NCBI RefSeq assembly: GCF_028453695.1
Contig: NC_135772.1
Coordinates: 18,533,611 to 18,597,610 of the forward strand
DNA length: 64,000 nucleotides
Direction of reading: 5' to 3'
Source of the DNA: Augochlora pura
Taxonomy: Eukaryota > Arthropoda > Insecta > Hymenoptera > Halictidae
Below, in pieces: positions 26,262 through 38,538 of the stretch; the stretch's first letter is position 1; each line of letters starts with the position of its first letter. A model generated the notes under the pieces. It saw only the letters and a program-made list of their open reading frames with translations, had not been told where the DNA came from and made no database searches. The translations under genes and the position numbers were made by a program.

Positions 26262-26293
<32 letters not shown>
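26241..26293. repeat. (CT)n microsatellite
   Basis: CT runs with CTTCT and CTTTCT interruptions form the last member of the alternating cluster. Confidence 0.9.
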
Positions 26294-26752
26294 AACGCTC
26301 TCTGTCGGTCTCTCTTTCTCTTTGCCAGCCATCAGTCCCATCGGGCGGCCGACGACTGCCTATTGTTTCAACGTATTAGTCATTCGACGTATCGTAAAGT
26401 GTGCTGGTGAGGTACTCGCGGGGTTCTCTCTCCACCTCCTCCGAAACCAGCCTTCAACCACCATCACCAAACCCATCGCGCACACCATCGCCACGCACCG
26501 ATCACGGACGGAGAGCGGCTTGAAAACGTGCACGCAACCCGGCACGGCGCCGGAGCTTGCGGATCTTGCCGCGGCAGGTCGCCATCGGATGGATGCATGA
26601 TTCCGTAGGAAATTGTTGCCAGTCTCTCTCTTCTACACCGGTCGCTAATTATTTTCTCGCTTCTCGCTGATGGGAATCGCTGTTGCAATTACGGGCAACG
26701 GTGCGGGAGGGTTTCTTTAAATTCAGGTATTATTTTCGCGGCCACTGTCGTC

Positions 26753-26852
26753 NNNNNNNNNNNNNNNNNNNNNNNNNNNNNNNNNNNNNNNNNNNNNNNN
26801 NNNNNNNNNNNNNNNNNNNNNNNNNNNNNNNNNNNNNNNNNNNNNNNNNNNN
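26753..26852. other. Assembly gap (100 N)
   Basis: Exactly 100 Ns is the conventional placeholder for a gap of unknown size. Distances across it are not reliable. The right edge begins with CAT and then GTTAACGTTAAC (26856-26867), a 12 bp palindrome. Confidence 0.98.
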
Positions 26853-27813
26853 CATGTTAACGTTAACTGTTTAAAGAAAGATTTCGCGACAGAATTTATT
26901 ACCTGTTTTATGCAATAATTGTGGCGATATTTTTTAATTTTTTTATCGTTCTGCTAGCTCTGTAAGGGTTATAAAATTATTTACCAATGTTTCAGAATTA
27001 TTTCTTGCAAGTAATATATTTAGTATGCAAAAATTATTGAATCTCAAAAATTCAAGGATATTGGAAAGATTCGATTTTTATTTAATTAGATAAATTGAAT
27101 CGATGTTTTAAAATTTTTAAGGTTGGCTAATAGACAGTGTTTCTATTATTTTATTTAATAGAATGAACAATTAAGTCTACCATCGTTTAATTTTTAGGTA
27201 CATTATCTACTGTTGCAGCTGTCTGCTGCTATTTATTTTTTTAAGCAAAGTTTTACACAAAGATCTCTCTATTTTACAGAAACCCTTTCAATGCTATAAT
27301 TTAACTCTACTCTATCAATCATGTAAATCAGATACATTTCTCACAGAACCTAAAAAGATAGTACCCTCACCTATTTATACCAGACTTTTAATCCCACCTC
27401 TTCTCACCACATACAACCATTTTTCACAATACGATACAATATTGTTAACAATAATAATGCTAATAATAAAATAAAGATCTGCTAAAGATCCCCTCGGGAA
27501 AATGAAAATGCTCGCGAGAATTTATCGAAACGTCGTGTTTGCGATAATCCGGCGACGCGTTCGGGAAAATCGCGGCGCGGAAAGTTTCGCCGAGAGAGGT
27601 TATGAGAGAGACTGAACCGCGAGGTGCGCCGATCGACAGCATCGGAAATAGGAGCGGGCGAGACCGAAAGTCGAAGAGACGCGTAGCTCGGGGGCGCGAG
27701 CGAAAAGAAGGAAAGACGGAGGAGAGGCGACCGTGCAAATCCCGTGTAAACATTTGCAATGGATTTGCGAGCTATTCAAACGGTTAAATTCTCTTAAGAA
27801 TTTAGTTTGTACA

Positions 27814-27844
27814 GGGGCGGTGTGCCACAGGCGGCACACCCCCC
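27814..27844. other. GC-rich hairpin
   Basis: GGTGTGCC (27819-27826) pairs with GGCACACC (27833-27840) around a 6 nt loop. The stem continues past one C-C mismatch with three G-C pairs. It is flanked by poly-C and a CT microsatellite. Confidence 0.4.
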
Positions 27845-27916
27845 TACTTTCCCTACCCCCCACGTCACTCTATATAGAGCGACTGGTGGCGTTCCTTACC
27901 ACAACCGACGCGACGA

Positions 27917-27970
27917 TCTCTCTCTCTCTCTCTCCCTCTCTCTTTCTTTCTTTTTCTCTCACTCGCTCTC
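27917..27970. repeat. (CT)n / CTTT microsatellite
   Basis: A CT run passes into CTTT units; pyrimidine-rich sequence continues to about 28035. Confidence 0.88.
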
Positions 27971-28291
27971 CCTTCTCTGCCCCTTTCTCTCTCGTTTTTT
28001 CCCTCGTTCTCTCTTTCTTTCTGGCAAGTCTCTCCCTCGGCTCTGTTACCCTTTGTATTTCTAACAATTGATATTCTTCGCAGTGCAAAGAAACGGACAG
28101 GACTTCTCCCCCCTGGCCGGGTTCTCCTCCCCTTCCTTCCGACCCGATGTCGAACAAATAATAGCAGTGGAAAAGCCGAGGAAATCACTGCCACGGATAA
28201 ATCCCGCCACCCACTTACTACGCGAGTCTTTTGGTTTTCGCGCCGCGTGCCCCGCGGTTCAACCCTTTCGCTTTCCTTTTCCTTCTTTTTT

Positions 28292-28312
28292 TTCTCTCTC
28301 TCTCTCTCTCTT
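28292..28312. repeat. (CT)n microsatellite
   Basis: This short CT run follows a T-rich stretch. Confidence 0.85.
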
Positions 28313-28430
28313 CTACGGCGCCAATGTTTGATCTGGGATCCCCCCGCGATGATAATTCGCCGGATAATGGACCTGTGAAAAGTTTCGCCTTCCTACACGA
28401 CGAGCTTGTTAGAAACAACAATTGATCGTC

Positions 28431-31400
28431 TCTTATCTTATTAGATAAAGGGTGGTGGTGTCGGTGACACGTTGCTGTATTTAGTTTATTTGCAGGAATA
28501 ATTAATTTAATATTTATCGAATGAGAGATATTAAGTGAAAGAATCGAAATGTAATATTTTATTTTATATGAATTATTATTCTTGCTAAGATATAAGGAGA
28601 AATCGATAAATATTATCAAACCCATCTCCCATAAACTTGTTAAAATTATTAACAATTTAGTTTCCGTTTGTTTCAGTCGTTTTGGAGAATTTTTAATTGA
28701 TCAATCGGTCAAATAATCCGCGATATAATTATAACGAATCGACAGAGCCATAGTCGAGCAATTGTCTGAACAGGGTGAGAATTGAGTATAAAAATCCTCT
28801 TGCACTATAATAGCGAGTCAGACTCGGGACAAAGATTTCATGCGACACCTGCTAAATATGAATATTCTTCGTTTCTTCTAAATCGAAATTAAATTAAATT
28901 CTTTTATTATCAAAGTTTAGAAACAGAAGTAGATAAAGACAATATAAAAAAAAAATTATCTGATCCTATTAAGGACCTATATAAGGATCTATTATCATAT
29001 TGAGAACAAATTATTGCTAAATAATTGCAGCAATTGCAGCGTGAAAGTAGTCGTAGCGCAAGGGGTTAACGTGAAAATTCCGGGCAGGATATTTTCACGA
29101 GGATTTCTCCGTCAGAAAAATATTGTCTGTGCCCGTTGTCTGCGCGGTGCTCACGGTGCCAATGAGAAACGAAAGTCGACGATCGGCCCAGGGGTGGAAG
29201 CCCGAACCCCTTCCCCGGCAAACCGAAGTTGGACTACGTACGGCGAAAGGAATATGGCTCATTCGCGTGCCGCCGAAAGTTTTGCCCCGGTGCGGTAGGA
29301 CGGCGGCGTTGCATGCCCGCGGCATTAATAATTACTTTACAACTGATTCCTCCTTTCGTATTTTATTTCATTTTTCAGCGGGCGTCTGGCGCGGTCCTAC
29401 GACCGACCCGCGGAACCCGTACATGATCGCCTTTCAGCTCGTGCAAACATCCGCTTGTTAGCCGCTCGGTTATTAATTCCAAACTTTTCATCGGCGATTA
29501 ATTTATTAAGCTATTCCCTGCGACCCGATGTGTTTCCGCCAAACTAATTACCGCCTATTACACGGCCTCGGCTTTCGATTTCGCCCAGAGAAACGCCCGA
29601 TCCGAGCGCCACGCCCACCGCGCATTTTTCCTGGTAATTATGAAAACTCCCGGTCACGAACGAAAGTACGGTAGTTCCACGATTGTCTCCTCGAATATGT
29701 GAACGATTGTATAATTGAATTGTTTTTTTGGTTCGAACGTATCTCGTGTCCGCGGAGCGATCCATCCACGGGTATTATCGATTGCGCGGAACGGCGAAGA
29801 TTAAATCTAGCACTGTAACAAAGTAATTGCTCCGCTATCGGAACACTCATCTTTCCTTGATCGATACGTGTGACCAAGGTTGTTAAATGCTCGCGCGGAA
29901 ACTAAAGTAATTCAGTCTTTGATATTTTCATTTTAAAAGAATAATATCAGAAATAAAAATCTAGGAGAATATACTTCTTCGCATGCAAATAGAACAATTT
30001 ATTAATAGATGATAAAACGTTTATCCGTTGTCGAACAACAGCCGCGGAAAGTACAGGAAAAGTACCAATAAGAAATCGTTTAGGAAACATAACCAGCAGC
30101 CCGCGTCCGCCGTCAAAGCCATCAACTACCCCACGAACGATCGCCAGCCGCGAAACTGTCGCGAGCCCGCGAACGATCCCCGGCACCGATCGCCCGATAA
30201 AAACCTCTTCGTCGACTCGATAATCGCACGGCGGCTGTTCCGAGCAGCCAGCACGAACAAAGCCGAGGGCTATCCGGCAGCAAGATTCTTGCAGTTCAGG
30301 GGTCGAGATCGATTTAACGTGGAGAGACGCATATCACGAGCCAGCTTACTCGTCGAGGCGCTCCCCAAGGCGTAGAGACGCGATGCAGGGAACTTTGCTA
30401 GGAAACTTCTATCAAGAACAGAGCCGAGACCACAACGATCAGTAGTCCTTCCCGGTAGCAGTTCGTCTCCGGTTTACGGACGTATGTAAAGCACCGACCG
30501 AAACAGCTCCTCCTCCCCCCACCCCGAAACCCGCCGCGACCACTCCCTTACCTGCTCCTCAAGACAAACAGTGGCGGTGTCTTAACAAGTGGACCAAGCT
30601 GCGCCCAAGACAAAGGGTAATTGAGGGCAGGGATTAATACCCCTATACAACAGGAATCCAGCCTCTGCCCGCTACTCTCGCAGAGAGAGAGTTCCTCAGA
30701 CTGTATCTTCCCCCGCAGATGGAGGACACATTCTCTACGGTCTCGGCCCAGCCAGTCCCCCTCGGTTTCACCTTGTTTGTCTCTGTCGGTCGCCTTTGGC
30801 CTCGATCTGACCGTGTATCTCCTTCCGCTTCTTCGATTTTCTCCTTCCTCCTTCCGGCTTTCTTGGGCCTTTGCCTACACACACACATACACACAGAGAG
30901 AAAACCCAGCTCCTTCGAGACACCAAGAGACCCGAACCGGCCAAGGACCTGGTCATCTTACTAATTAAACAATCAAATACGGGCGGCCACACCGGTTTCT
31001 ACGGTCTACGACCACGTTCTCACGAGTCTTTCGCGATCGATCAACTTTCCCGCAACTTCGATTGGTCCCCCCCCCCCTGTTTCCCCCGGGGTTGGTAATC
31101 TTCGGGGATACCTTGCCCCGGCCAATTGCCGCAGGCTTGATAGACAAATACGGGCGCGAACGACAACTTCGGAGAATTGCATCCGGGGAAAGTGGTGGCG
31201 CGATCGGGGGCAGCGGATGGATCGAACGATGCGATCGTAATGGGGGATGTACTTTTAACGTATAAGTCCATGTAAAATGGTGTCCACAGTGTGGATAATT
31301 GCAGCAGTTGTACGATGTTTTTAGAGAATTTCGCGAAACTATGGAAGGAAATATTTTAAATGAGAATTTTGATATTCGCGACAGGGTAAAATATTTTATT

Positions 31401-33429
31401 CAGGGAAAGATATAAAAATAATTTTCTGAAGGGGTAGTTTTCCTTGGAACTAATGTCATCCAGTTTAATGGATAAAACTGCATAAATATTATAATAAAAA
31501 AATAAGAATGAATTTCAACATGCCGTAGTATTAAAATTGCAATGAATAAGACAGAAACTCCCAAAAAAAAAAATTGTCATAAAAAATATTGAAGCCAGTT
31601 AAAATGAACTATAGCAAATCTGAAATCTGTCTTACAAGAGCAACAACTGCGATTCCATAGAAAATATCGTAACTATAGAACGAAGAATAGTAGAAGTTTT
31701 CGAAGGCAAGCCTAGGCAAAATACGCAAGTAGAATTTGAACCCTCGCAAACATCAAGCTGGCAAGGAGTGCGTCGTCGGCCGCTCGGATTCGGTCTGGCA
31801 GTCGCGCCCGGCATCCCCGAAATTAGGAAACGGGTCTCTCTCCGAACCCGTGAACCCTCAGATTTCCTCAGGATCGAAAACTTGGGCCGAGCCTTAACAA
31901 CCCCATCGGGACGAAGGTGGGAGCGGAAGAAATAGTAGACGAAGGCGGGAGACGTGGGGTGGAGAATGACGGGACGAAAGCACGGCGCAGGGTAGGAACG
32001 GAGAAACGGCGCGCGGAGGACGAGGACGAGGCGGAGCGCTACCCTCGCGGAATTATAATACAAAATGTCATAACTATCTTCCTAATCACACTTTATTCTA
32101 ACTGGTCCCTACGTAACGAGGTGGCGTAGTCCTTTGTGCCGAGTGCGAAGTACGCGGACAAGCGGATCGTAAAGTAGAACCACCCCACGGGACCCGGCGC
32201 GCGCGCGCGCGCGAGCGCGGGGGATGTTCAACGTTCTTAGAGTGCGAAACTCGAAAGGACGCGTTTGGAAGGCGCGCGGATATTACGATTACCCTCCTAA
32301 GCGCAGTTCGTTATCATCGTTTGCGCCGGGAGCCGGATAGCGTCGGGATATTCGGATCGCGCGATGCCTAATCGCGACATGTTTCTGCCGGCGTCCTCAA
32401 CATTCCGGCATTGTCTTACCGAGAGGAGGAGGAGGAGGAACTTTGAGCAGGAAATTCTTTAAGAAGAAAATACCTATAAAATTATTAGGTATAATATTTT
32501 TTATAACCTATAATTTTTTTGTCATAATCATTTTGTCGTTGTTAGGCTAGAGGATTATTTTCTACTGATAAAGAATATAACCTCAAAACTATAAGATATA
32601 CCTTTCACCGATTACAGTCGAAGGTTTCATCCAAATATTCTTGAACTATGATACGATAGCTAATCTCGATAGCTACAAAATATACAAAATATAACGCACT
32701 CAAATTGACCAAAGAAATATATTTCATCCCTCGAGAAGACCTCGTCGAACGTTCCACTTATGTCACTGTAAATATTTCCTAATAACACGCGGAAGATTTT
32801 CAGCTTCCGAGCTATGTTCAAATAAACTTAAGAACATCGGGAAGAAGTATTTTCCTAAGAGGAGATGACACCGGCTATTTGGCCGGCGAATCGCCTAGCA
32901 ACACAGTACGCCGATGTGTATTAATTATTAAACGGGCCTGGGGACAGTCACCCATAAAACGGGCAGGCCGAGGGCGGTTAATAGAAGTCGGATCTGGCGA
33001 GCGCGTCACCTAGATACACGACACGAGATAATTGCCGCTTTAAATTTTACATTTCATTGCCGATCGACTAGCGGCGATAGGCATTATATTGCGTGCGTTC
33101 GATTGCAAAAGCAACCCGTCCTCCTCTCCAACCGACGCTCTCCTATACGGATCCCTGAATCATGTGGCGGCGCCGCGCCGCGCCGCGCCGGTTCCGGTGC
33201 CGTTCTTGTGTTCTATCGTTCGATCACCCGGCGCAACGACAGCTGCGATCTAAAGGGCCGCGTTGCATGGCTGTTCGAGCAATTACAACAAGAAGACTCT
33301 TCGGACGCGATGGTTCTCTCGATAGATCGAATACAGTTCGAGTGTTGGACGAGCCATTATGGACGCTCGGCGGGGTTTAACAACCTCGTTGGAAAGGGGG
33401 GGAGAGTGGATTTGATAGCGGCGACCGGC
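28431..33429. other. Noncoding: no gene recognised
   Basis: AT-rich valleys lie near 28.75, 31.5 and 32.6 kb, with CpG-rich sequence between. A GCCGC short repeat lies at about 33166-33192. Splice-like and start-like words occur but form no coherent exon series. Confidence 0.55.
32199..32218. repeat. Short (CG)n tract
   Basis: An alternating CG run followed by GAGCGCGG lies in a CpG-rich block with no visible gene. Confidence 0.8.
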
Positions 33430-34110
33430 TGAAGAAAGAGTTCTAAGTATTTAGATACTTGTCGTTCGTCGAGAGATTTTTCAACGATTGTTAAATAAAA
33501 GAAATCAGTTTAACGATTGAATTTTTGAATATCGATCTTGGTAAAAGGGTTTATGGGACTTCGAAGGACTTGGATTTGATATAAAAAGACAAGGTTTCGT
33601 AGCAGCTATTATTTAAGTACTTAAAACTCGTTAACAAATTTCCGAACAATTATTGAATGAAATAAATCGCTTTAACAATTTTATTTTCAAATACCTATCT
33701 TAATAAAAGGGTTTATGGGACTTGAAAGGACTTGGTTTTAATATAAAAAGTCAAAATTCCATGGCAACAGTCGGCTAAGAAAAGAGTTTTAATTATTTAG
33801 CCGCTTGGAACTCGTTAACAGGTTTCTGAACGATTATTAAATGAAAAAAATCAGTTTGGCGATTTTAGTTTTGAATATTTATCTTGGGGAAAGTGTTTCT
33901 AGGGTATAAAGGGATCTGGTTCTGATGAAGGATAACAGGATTTGGGAGCGGTAACTAGCCGAGAGAAGAATTCAAGCTTGGTTCTCTTCCGAGCGACTAT
34001 TGAATAAAATAAAGAGCCTTAACCAGCTTCTTCTGGATATTCATTTTTCAGGGAAGATTTGCGTGAATTGAAAAATCATTGCTCGAATACAAGAAGGCAG
34101 GATTTGGCAG
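33430..34110. repeat. Degenerate four-unit tandem array (162-184 bp period)
   Basis: Four related units follow one another. Aligned landmarks (the AAAG before GTTTATGGGACTT and its equivalents) fall near 33544, 33706, 33890 and 34054, giving spacings of 162, 184 and about 164 bp. Each unit reads roughly GGCTAAGAAAAGAGTT, AACTCGTTAACA, GAACGATTATTAAATGAAA, ATCAGTTTAACGAT, TTTTGAATATCTATCTT, AAAGGGTTTATGGGACTT, AAGGACTTGG, ATATAAAAAG. Units 1 and 2 are most alike and unit 4 is most diverged. The frames contain stops, so it is not a protein repeat. It resembles an old minisatellite or satellite fragment. Confidence 0.8.
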
Positions 34111-34498
34111 GAAAAATAAAAGTAAGAATCGCATATCGCTCGATTCATATAATATACGATCAGCGAGAACAGCTGCTAAGAAAGGAATCGATCGGGACAC
34201 AAAAGAATCGATAAATCGTTAAGGATTTCGTACGACAAACGCCGGCGATCCAGCGAAAACCAGTTCCCGATCCAAAAATACTCCCCGAACGTCTATCGTT
34301 GAAAGTTCAAAGGATACTCAGTATCCGACTCGTTCATTCGAACAGCGTACCGGCGAGGTAACGGTTAACCTTACGATAATTTACGAAGTAGTTAGCCGCG
34401 CAACCTTTGACCTACGAGCGTCTTGCATGCAGCCATCGGGCGGCGGTGGGTGGCTAAAAGGCAAGACTACCCGCCGCCGATGCAACTTGCAAGGCCTG

Positions 34499-34578
34499 AG
34501 AGAGACAGAGAGAATCGGAGAGAGAGAGGGAAAGAGAGAGAGAATGAGAGAGAGAGAGAAGGGGAGAGAGAGAGGGAA
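34499..34578. repeat. GA-rich microsatellite
   Basis: GA with GGGA and AATGA interruptions runs for about 80 bp, 390 bp after the tandem array at 33.4-34.1 kb. Confidence 0.88.
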
Positions 34579-35733
34579 AGCAAGCTGGCAGCCGGGCAGG
34601 CAGGGGTGTAAGGTCTTTTCGAGACCGTACTTATGTACATGTACCTGGCTGCGTACCTGGCAATGCCACCATCGATTATTAGTTGTTATCTTGGTGAAGT
34701 ATTGCAACCCCACCGACGAGCCGGCTAACAACCACGAGCAAGGCGACCCGGAACACACCAACGAACCCGGTCAACGGGGGTACAACGCCGGCCCGACCCA
34801 ACCCTCCCCTCGCTCCCCCCCTCCTCCTTCGACCGCCTCTTCACAACCCCTTGCCCGTAGCAGCCGAGGTAGCCTAGGCATCGGGCCACAGACCAGGCGC
34901 ACGGCTACTTGCATACATCACTCGACACCGAGATAAGACTCGGATGGATCGTTATACCGCCCGGTCTATGATTAATAATTACTCGCGGAGCCTTTATCAG
35001 ATGCCAGACGACGGTGGAGTTACCTCGATAACGAGTAATCAAACCCCAACGGCGACGGACGGCCTCTCCATCGCGTCCAATGAGTCCTAGCCAGGCTATA
35101 TCAACCTTTCTCGAAAGCGTTTAGCCGACTCGCCGTTCGCTCCGGTTAACGCTGGAACAAACACGGTTCGTCGTGGAAAGGTATCGTCGGCCCTGCCAGC
35201 CTTTGCACGGATAGCGGCACACCACGGTCTGCGAGGGTGCCGGAATAATTGTCCAATTGGCAGTGATTAGACTCTAGAGAGATGTACAACGAAGGAAAGG
35301 ATCGAACGAAATGGAGACTTCGCTCGGTGCTAATCTTTCGCCGGTTCTGGGGAATGGGCCATCGTGGAGGGCGACTCGATTTTTCTGGCTGAGATTATTG
35401 TGATAGGGAATTGCCCGTGGTCTTGAGACTATTTTTTATCGTCCTCTCCAAGTATTTTTAAATTTTAATTCGAATTTACTGTCTGAGATTTTCATAATTT
35501 TTCTTTTAACTTATAAGTGTGAAATTAATTGAAAATAGGTTTTGAAATTAGATGAAAATAGGTGTATTTCAAAGATTAATAAAAGTTATGTTAAGAAACA
35601 ACGACTCGGTTAATAAGGATTTTTAAGTATTATTTTCTGTATAGACTGTACAGTGATAGAATGAAAAATGTCGCTCCTACTGCTACATTAAATAAATTGC
35701 TTCTTGCTATAGCAATTTTATCGAAGTTATTCG

Positions 35734-35940
35734 ATGCTTTTACATTTCTTATTATTTTATATTACACCTGCTAAGTCTTGTTATAAGTGCTCGTACAATT
35801 CGCACCCTAACAATGAGGACTTATTTATTAGACAATTGTTGAATCGCGACAGCTGTTGCAATCGCGGTGCAACAAGTAATTTTCGGGACAACTTACTTAG
35901 TTCCATCACCTCGCCCGACAGTGGTATTCAATCTTCATGA
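35734..35940 (+). CDS. Candidate small cysteine-containing frame (68 residues)
   Basis: The N-terminus (MLLHFLLFYITPAKS) is signal-peptide-like and is followed by CYKCSYN and, about 20 residues later, a CC pair. The CxxC start recalls small secreted or Ly6-type proteins, but the remaining cysteines do not fit a known spacing and the ATG context is weak (T at -3). I consider it a low-probability gene. Confidence 0.1.
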   Translation: MLLHFLLFYITPAKSCYKCSYNSHPNNEDLFIRQLLNRDSCCNRGATSNFRDNLLSSITSPDSGIQSS

Positions 35941-38516
35941 AAATAGTTGCATGACAGATCCCGCGATTACATCCCACCTATTTTTGCTCGACGTGAACGT
36001 TGAAAATTAATATCTAGGGCGAGCATTTTACAACAAATACAGAGGAACACAGAGGAGTGCCGCAATATTTTGCAAAAGGTAATTAATTAATCTCCGGTGG
36101 CAGAGTTGATCGTTGCGTTAGATCTAAGAAAATTTAAATGAAATAAAACCAAAGAGCTCGGTAAATAACAATGTCTCATTTTGATTGCAAAGACCGGTAT
36201 AATCCTGTAACCTAATTCGAAATTAAAAGCGATTGTTAAAAGCGATAAATTACGCTTAACAAGTATGCTAACGGTGACCGCGGTAGATACAAGATAATGT
36301 TAACCGCTGTTTCTTGGAAACTTGTAAACCGGTTCCTCTTCTTTTTTTATTATCACGACGTTACGCGAGAGGATCGAGGGGGAACGGAAGGACGAGGAAA
36401 AATAAAAAAAAAAGAAAATTATAGAAATACGTAGAGACGTGGACCCCGCGTCCGCGAAATTGTTAGTTACGGATTGCGAGCGTAATCACGGAAATCCTAT
36501 TTAACTGTACCGACGCGGTCTTTCGTAGCCGCGTGTCGTGCCGTGACACTTTCTCGCCCTTGTAAATGCAAATTTTATTAATAACGAGGAGGTTATATTT
36601 CAAATTGGTCTGAGTTTCGCGCCGGCCTGGTAATCGCATACCTTGGGTCACGCACCTGACGCTGCTGCTACGTCCCTCGAAATAAAAAAGAAAAAAGAAA
36701 ATATACGTTCCTGCGCCGCCAACTTGCCAACTGCACAATAGAGGAATCCGTCAGAAACGTTTCTTTTTTTTTCAATCTTCGCGCACGCGATCCCCGTTTT
36801 TAATCTATCAACGATCCGACGATTTTTCAATGTTTTTACTGTATTTTACTTTCTCCGGTTCGATAGCCATCTTGTTTGCGAAGTAGATCCTTGTTTCAAT
36901 CGCTGATAAGCATATTGCGGATTAACAGCAAAAATCCATAGGATGTTAAAGAAAAATTGTCAGGAGTTTAAGAACATTTTTGCATCAATTTCAATTTATT
37001 TTTCTTCCAGAAAATGGAATATTTATTTAAGAAGTAGAAGTACTATTAAATTTCCTCAGTATTATTTTTATAATACAGGAAAGGTAAAGAGACATTATAC
37101 ACTTTTTTTTCTTATTGTCAAAACATGCAGAAATGTACGATTTCCGAAAATATTAAATATTTTTTGACATTATTCGAGTAAAAACGAACTAAAACCTCCC
37201 CAAGTCCGAATTAACCATGGTTCCAAAAGCAAACTAAAAATTTCTCGAAGCTCTATTAACAATTTCCAGTGATACAAAACCAAATAAATTGGTTTCACCT
37301 TTGCCAATAGCAGGCGAAAATTGAAATACGAATTCTCCGCGACTCTACAAGATATTTACCCCGAAACGTCCGAGTCGGTGACAAATGTCTGAGACCCTTG
37401 GTTTAATTATAACACTCTCCAACCGTAGTTTTACCGCGGGCAGGTCGAAGCCGAGCGGGTCGAATCGTCCGGCAGCATTGAGCGGCGCGGCAATAATAGA
37501 AAAGGTCGAACGCAATTTTCCCCGGCTTTTGTTTCGAGGCACGGCCGACCCGTTCGATAAATCCACCGCCACGTATAATTTCTAAAACACATACGTTTGA
37601 TAAAAGGCTGCTGCACAGAGTCAACGGGGCGGGAGGGGTGGTGGTCGCGCGGTGTGTGTCTCGTTTAGGGGCGAGCGGACGGCGTTAATCGCGATCTACC
37701 CTACCAGCGGTGGCCGGGGCATAGGCCCGAGAGAGCGAGTCTGAGGACCCGGCCAATCGGAACGACCATTCGACCGGCAACGACCAATGGCGTTCCCTGC
37801 CACTCACGTGGTCTCCTCGATTTACCGCTAACTACAAGCTAGCACAACGTGTACGTTCCGTGCGCTATCGTCAGCCGCGATCGGATATCAATAGAATTTG
37901 CATAAAAATCTATATACGCGTCCACCGGTGAACCATATTGCACGCCTGGAAACGATGAGGCTCTCTCCGTGAATTTTACGGAGCCGACCTATCCTCGCGT
38001 GAATTCCCGGCCCTCGGCTATAAGGAAACCAACCTGAATTTCTCGGCTTCGCGTTTCTTCGTTCCCCCTTCGACGACCTTTGCTCGAGTCACGGATTAAA
38101 TAATCCGAACGATGGAAAAGTCGATGGAATTATTTGGACGATTTGATATAGTTTTGGAAATCGATTCGTTTATAGTCAAAAATCTTCTCACCGATGTCAA
38201 AGGGTTAATAATGAATAAAATTGGAAAAGGTGAGGCGATCGCGAGAAAACTCGTTGGAATAAACCGAAGAAATGAATCGCTAATAATAATTAATAAAATT
38301 GATAAAAAGTATTGACAACTACGATCGTATAAGTTTTTCTGTATGTGTGTCGTTAGCAGTGGTTTACAGAATTGACAATAGACATTTTGGTCGCAGAGGG
38401 TTGCGAGAAGGCATAATGCAGGAACACGGATCGCAAGCGTTCGGAGTCACTCCCTTCGCACACGGTGCATGTGGTTTATTCGAAGGCCCCACCTAAGCAT
38501 CTCCCATACTCTGTCG

Positions 38517-38538
38517 GTGTCGACACGCGTGTCGACAC
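38517..38538. promoter_or_regulatory. Perfect 22 bp palindrome made of two GTGTCGACAC sites
   Basis: Two identical copies of the self-palindromic decamer GTGTCGACAC are separated by GC, making a perfect 22 bp dyad centred on ACGCGT. It lies in a CpG-rich block between two AT-rich valleys. The symmetry suggests a tandem binding site for a dimeric factor, but I recognise no named motif, so function is inference. Confidence 0.45.

Larger units (their letters stand above)
24241..28430. other. Noncoding: long GC-rich block with GA/CT cluster and gap
   Basis: A GC-rich block of about 2.5 kb (24240-26750) carries six GA/CT tracts and abuts an assembly gap. An AT-rich valley (26853-27480) and a second GC-rich block (27480-28430) follow. 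Confidence 0.6.
34111..38516. other. Noncoding: includes a CCAAT/E-box-containing CpG-rich block
   Basis: A CpG-rich block at about 37380-38080 holds two CCAAT words (about 37755 and 37785) and CACGTG (about 37807), a promoter-like mixture without a recognisable transcript. The rest alternates between AT-rich and GC-rich sequence. Confidence 0.5.

Noticed and set aside
26853..26870. GTTAACGTTAAC palindrome at the gap edge
   Set aside because: It is short, and its context is cut by the gap; it could be an HNF1-type half-site pair or the edge of a repeat, which cannot be judged here.
30430..30480. Initiator-like ATCAGTAG followed by possible downstream promoter words
   Set aside because: The downstream element does not fall at the required +28 to +33 position, and no transcript or frame follows.
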